Shown piece by piece: positions 63,352-64,000 of a stretch of 64,000 bases of DNA. How positions within the stretch are numbered: position 1 is the first letter of the stretch; every line of letters begins with the position of its first letter. Source of the stretch: Proteinivorax tanatarense. Lineage in GTDB: Bacteria > Bacillota > Proteinivoracia > Proteinivoracales > Proteinivoracaceae. Where the stretch lies: NCBI RefSeq assembly GCF_040267685.1, contig NZ_CP158367.1:372001-436000 (forward strand). Direction: 5' to 3'. The notes beneath the pieces were generated by a model. It ran no database searches and was not told the origin of the DNA. It worked only from the letters and a program-made list of their open reading frames with translations. A program made the position numbers and the translations under genes.

Positions 63352-64000
63352 ATGTTACCAACGCCACATATTGAATCAAAGAACAAGGATGAAATAGCAA
63401 AAACCGTGTTGATGCCGGGGGATCCATTACGAGCAAAATTTATTGCTGACACTTTTTTAGAGGATGTAAAACAATTTAATAAGGTTAGAAATGTTTTGGG
63501 ATACACCGGTACATATAAAGGAAAAAGAATTTCAGTTATGGCTAGCGGTATGGGGATGCCAAGTATCGGAATTTATTCTTATGAACTGTACAAGTTTTAT
63601 GGTGTAGAGAATATAATTCGTATAGGCTCATGTGGTGGTTATACTCCAGATGTAAAACTTTATGATGTTATATTGGCAAAAGATGCATGGAGTGAGTCGA
63701 GCTTTGCCAAAGTGCAAGGAGGGTATGATAGTGATGTTATCGAGGGTACCCCAGCATTAAACGAGCAGCTTAAAAAGTATGCCGAGGAATTAAATATTCC
63801 TATGCATATAGAGAGAATTCACTCATCTGATGTATTTTATAGAGAGAACTTTGGTGAATATAAAGAAATCTATGATAAGCATGGTTGTGTTGCTGTTGAA
63901 ATGGAGGCTTTTGCATTATTTCATAACGCCAAAGTAACTGGAAAAAAAGCAGCATGTATACTTACTGTGTCAGATAACTTAGCGACAAAAGAAGAAACAA
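63352..64000 (+). CDS. deoD: Purine-nucleoside phosphorylase DeoD (5' part)
   Basis: The first 216 residues of a roughly 235-residue trimer-of-dimers enzyme that splits purine (deoxy)ribonucleosides with phosphate. It has the N-terminal TPHIESK with His4-type neighbour contact, phosphate site MPGDPLRAKFIADTFLED, RIGSCGGYTPDV, the ribose site VEMEAFALF and the catalytic Asp in TVSDNLAT. The ATG follows AGAAGGAGGAAG. The gene runs off the window before its stop; nothing abnormal is visible. Confidence 0.95.
   Translation, partial: MLPTPHIESKNKDEIAKTVLMPGDPLRAKFIADTFLEDVKQFNKVRNVLGYTGTYKGKRISVMASGMGMPSIGIYSYELYKFYGVENIIRIGSCGGYTPDVKLYDVILAKDAWSESSFAKVQGGYDSDVIEGTPALNEQLKKYAEELNIPMHIERIHSSDVFYRENFGEYKEIYDKHGCVAVEMEAFALFHNAKVTGKKAACILTVSDNLATKEET

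Overview
The window is AT-rich and reads as the chromosome of an anaerobic, spore-former-type Firmicute of class Clostridia. Start sites have strong AGGAGG-type ribosome binding sites, sigma-A promoters are near consensus, and intrinsic terminators are compact. The gene set fits: a clostridial MTH1175/Mrp iron-sulfur cluster, a HesB-like protein with an in-frame UGA, a thioredoxin-reductase-like flavoprotein without an NADPH motif, and several probably Na+-coupled transporters (BrnQ, AGCS, NhaC-type). No rRNA, tRNA, prophage, intact insertion sequence or CRISPR array was seen. I cannot name the species.

Layout. 0-1.4 kb: tail of a GH31 glucosidase and an EAL-domain relic. 1.4-5.4 kb: signalling block (hybrid REC-kinase, REC-HDOD, REC with an unknown output domain). 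5.6-7.3 kb: BrnQ transporter. 7.8-11.6 kb: diguanylate cyclase, HEAT-repeat membrane protein, processive GT2 and ferritin-like protein, a likely c-di-GMP-linked polysaccharide operon. 11.9-16 kb: membrane-anchored fumarate-reductase-type flavoprotein with a CitA/CitB-type two-component system whose kinase is frameshifted and N-terminally truncated, ending at a deletion junction with a truncated permease. 16.3-19.9 kb: hydrolase, lipoprotein and SEC-C protein. 19.98-21.15 kb: a tandem array of five ~225-230 bp units. 21.3-34 kb: defence island with a complete Wadjet operon in order jetD-A-B-C, then type I hsdM-hsdS-hsdR with hsdR broken.

34.2-36.3 kb: DUF1294 protein, nitroreductase, and a minus-strand pair made of a HesB-like probable selenoprotein (UGA at 36194-36196, hairpin just downstream) and a thioredoxin-reductase-like flavoprotein. 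36.5-38.5 kb: tandem S-box region (a divergent aptamer lacking P4 with its own terminator, then a canonical SAM-I aptamer with a terminator) upstream of a frameshifted NhaC/MetT-type transporter. 38.7-40.8 kb: truncated class II aldolase, PfkB kinase and HAD phosphatase. 41-42.5 kb: AGCS symporter. 42.7-47.3 kb: Fur-boxed siderophore ABC importer (its ATPase carries a one-base frameshift) and a divergent AraC regulator. 47.7-49.6 kb: GntR-ABC module. 49.6-50.2 kb: gene relics. 50.2-53.9 kb: DUF5320-NifX-like-Mrp cluster under a consensus promoter with a paired operator. 54-57.8 kb: RND exporter plus TetR, controlled by a 48-bp palindrome abutting the -10 box. 58-63 kb: radical SAM protein, CrtI-like flavoprotein, chemoreceptor. 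63.35 kb to the end: start of deoD.

Themes. Many genes are decayed: EAL, kinase, permease, hsdR, metT, aldolase, the importer ATPase, a nitroreductase copy and an NRDE-family protein. Some carry one-base changes in homopolymers that could be assembly errors. The observations most worth following are the probable selenoprotein beside the unusual flavoprotein, the P4-less S-box RNA in tandem with a normal one, and the uncharacterised tandem array just upstream of Wadjet.
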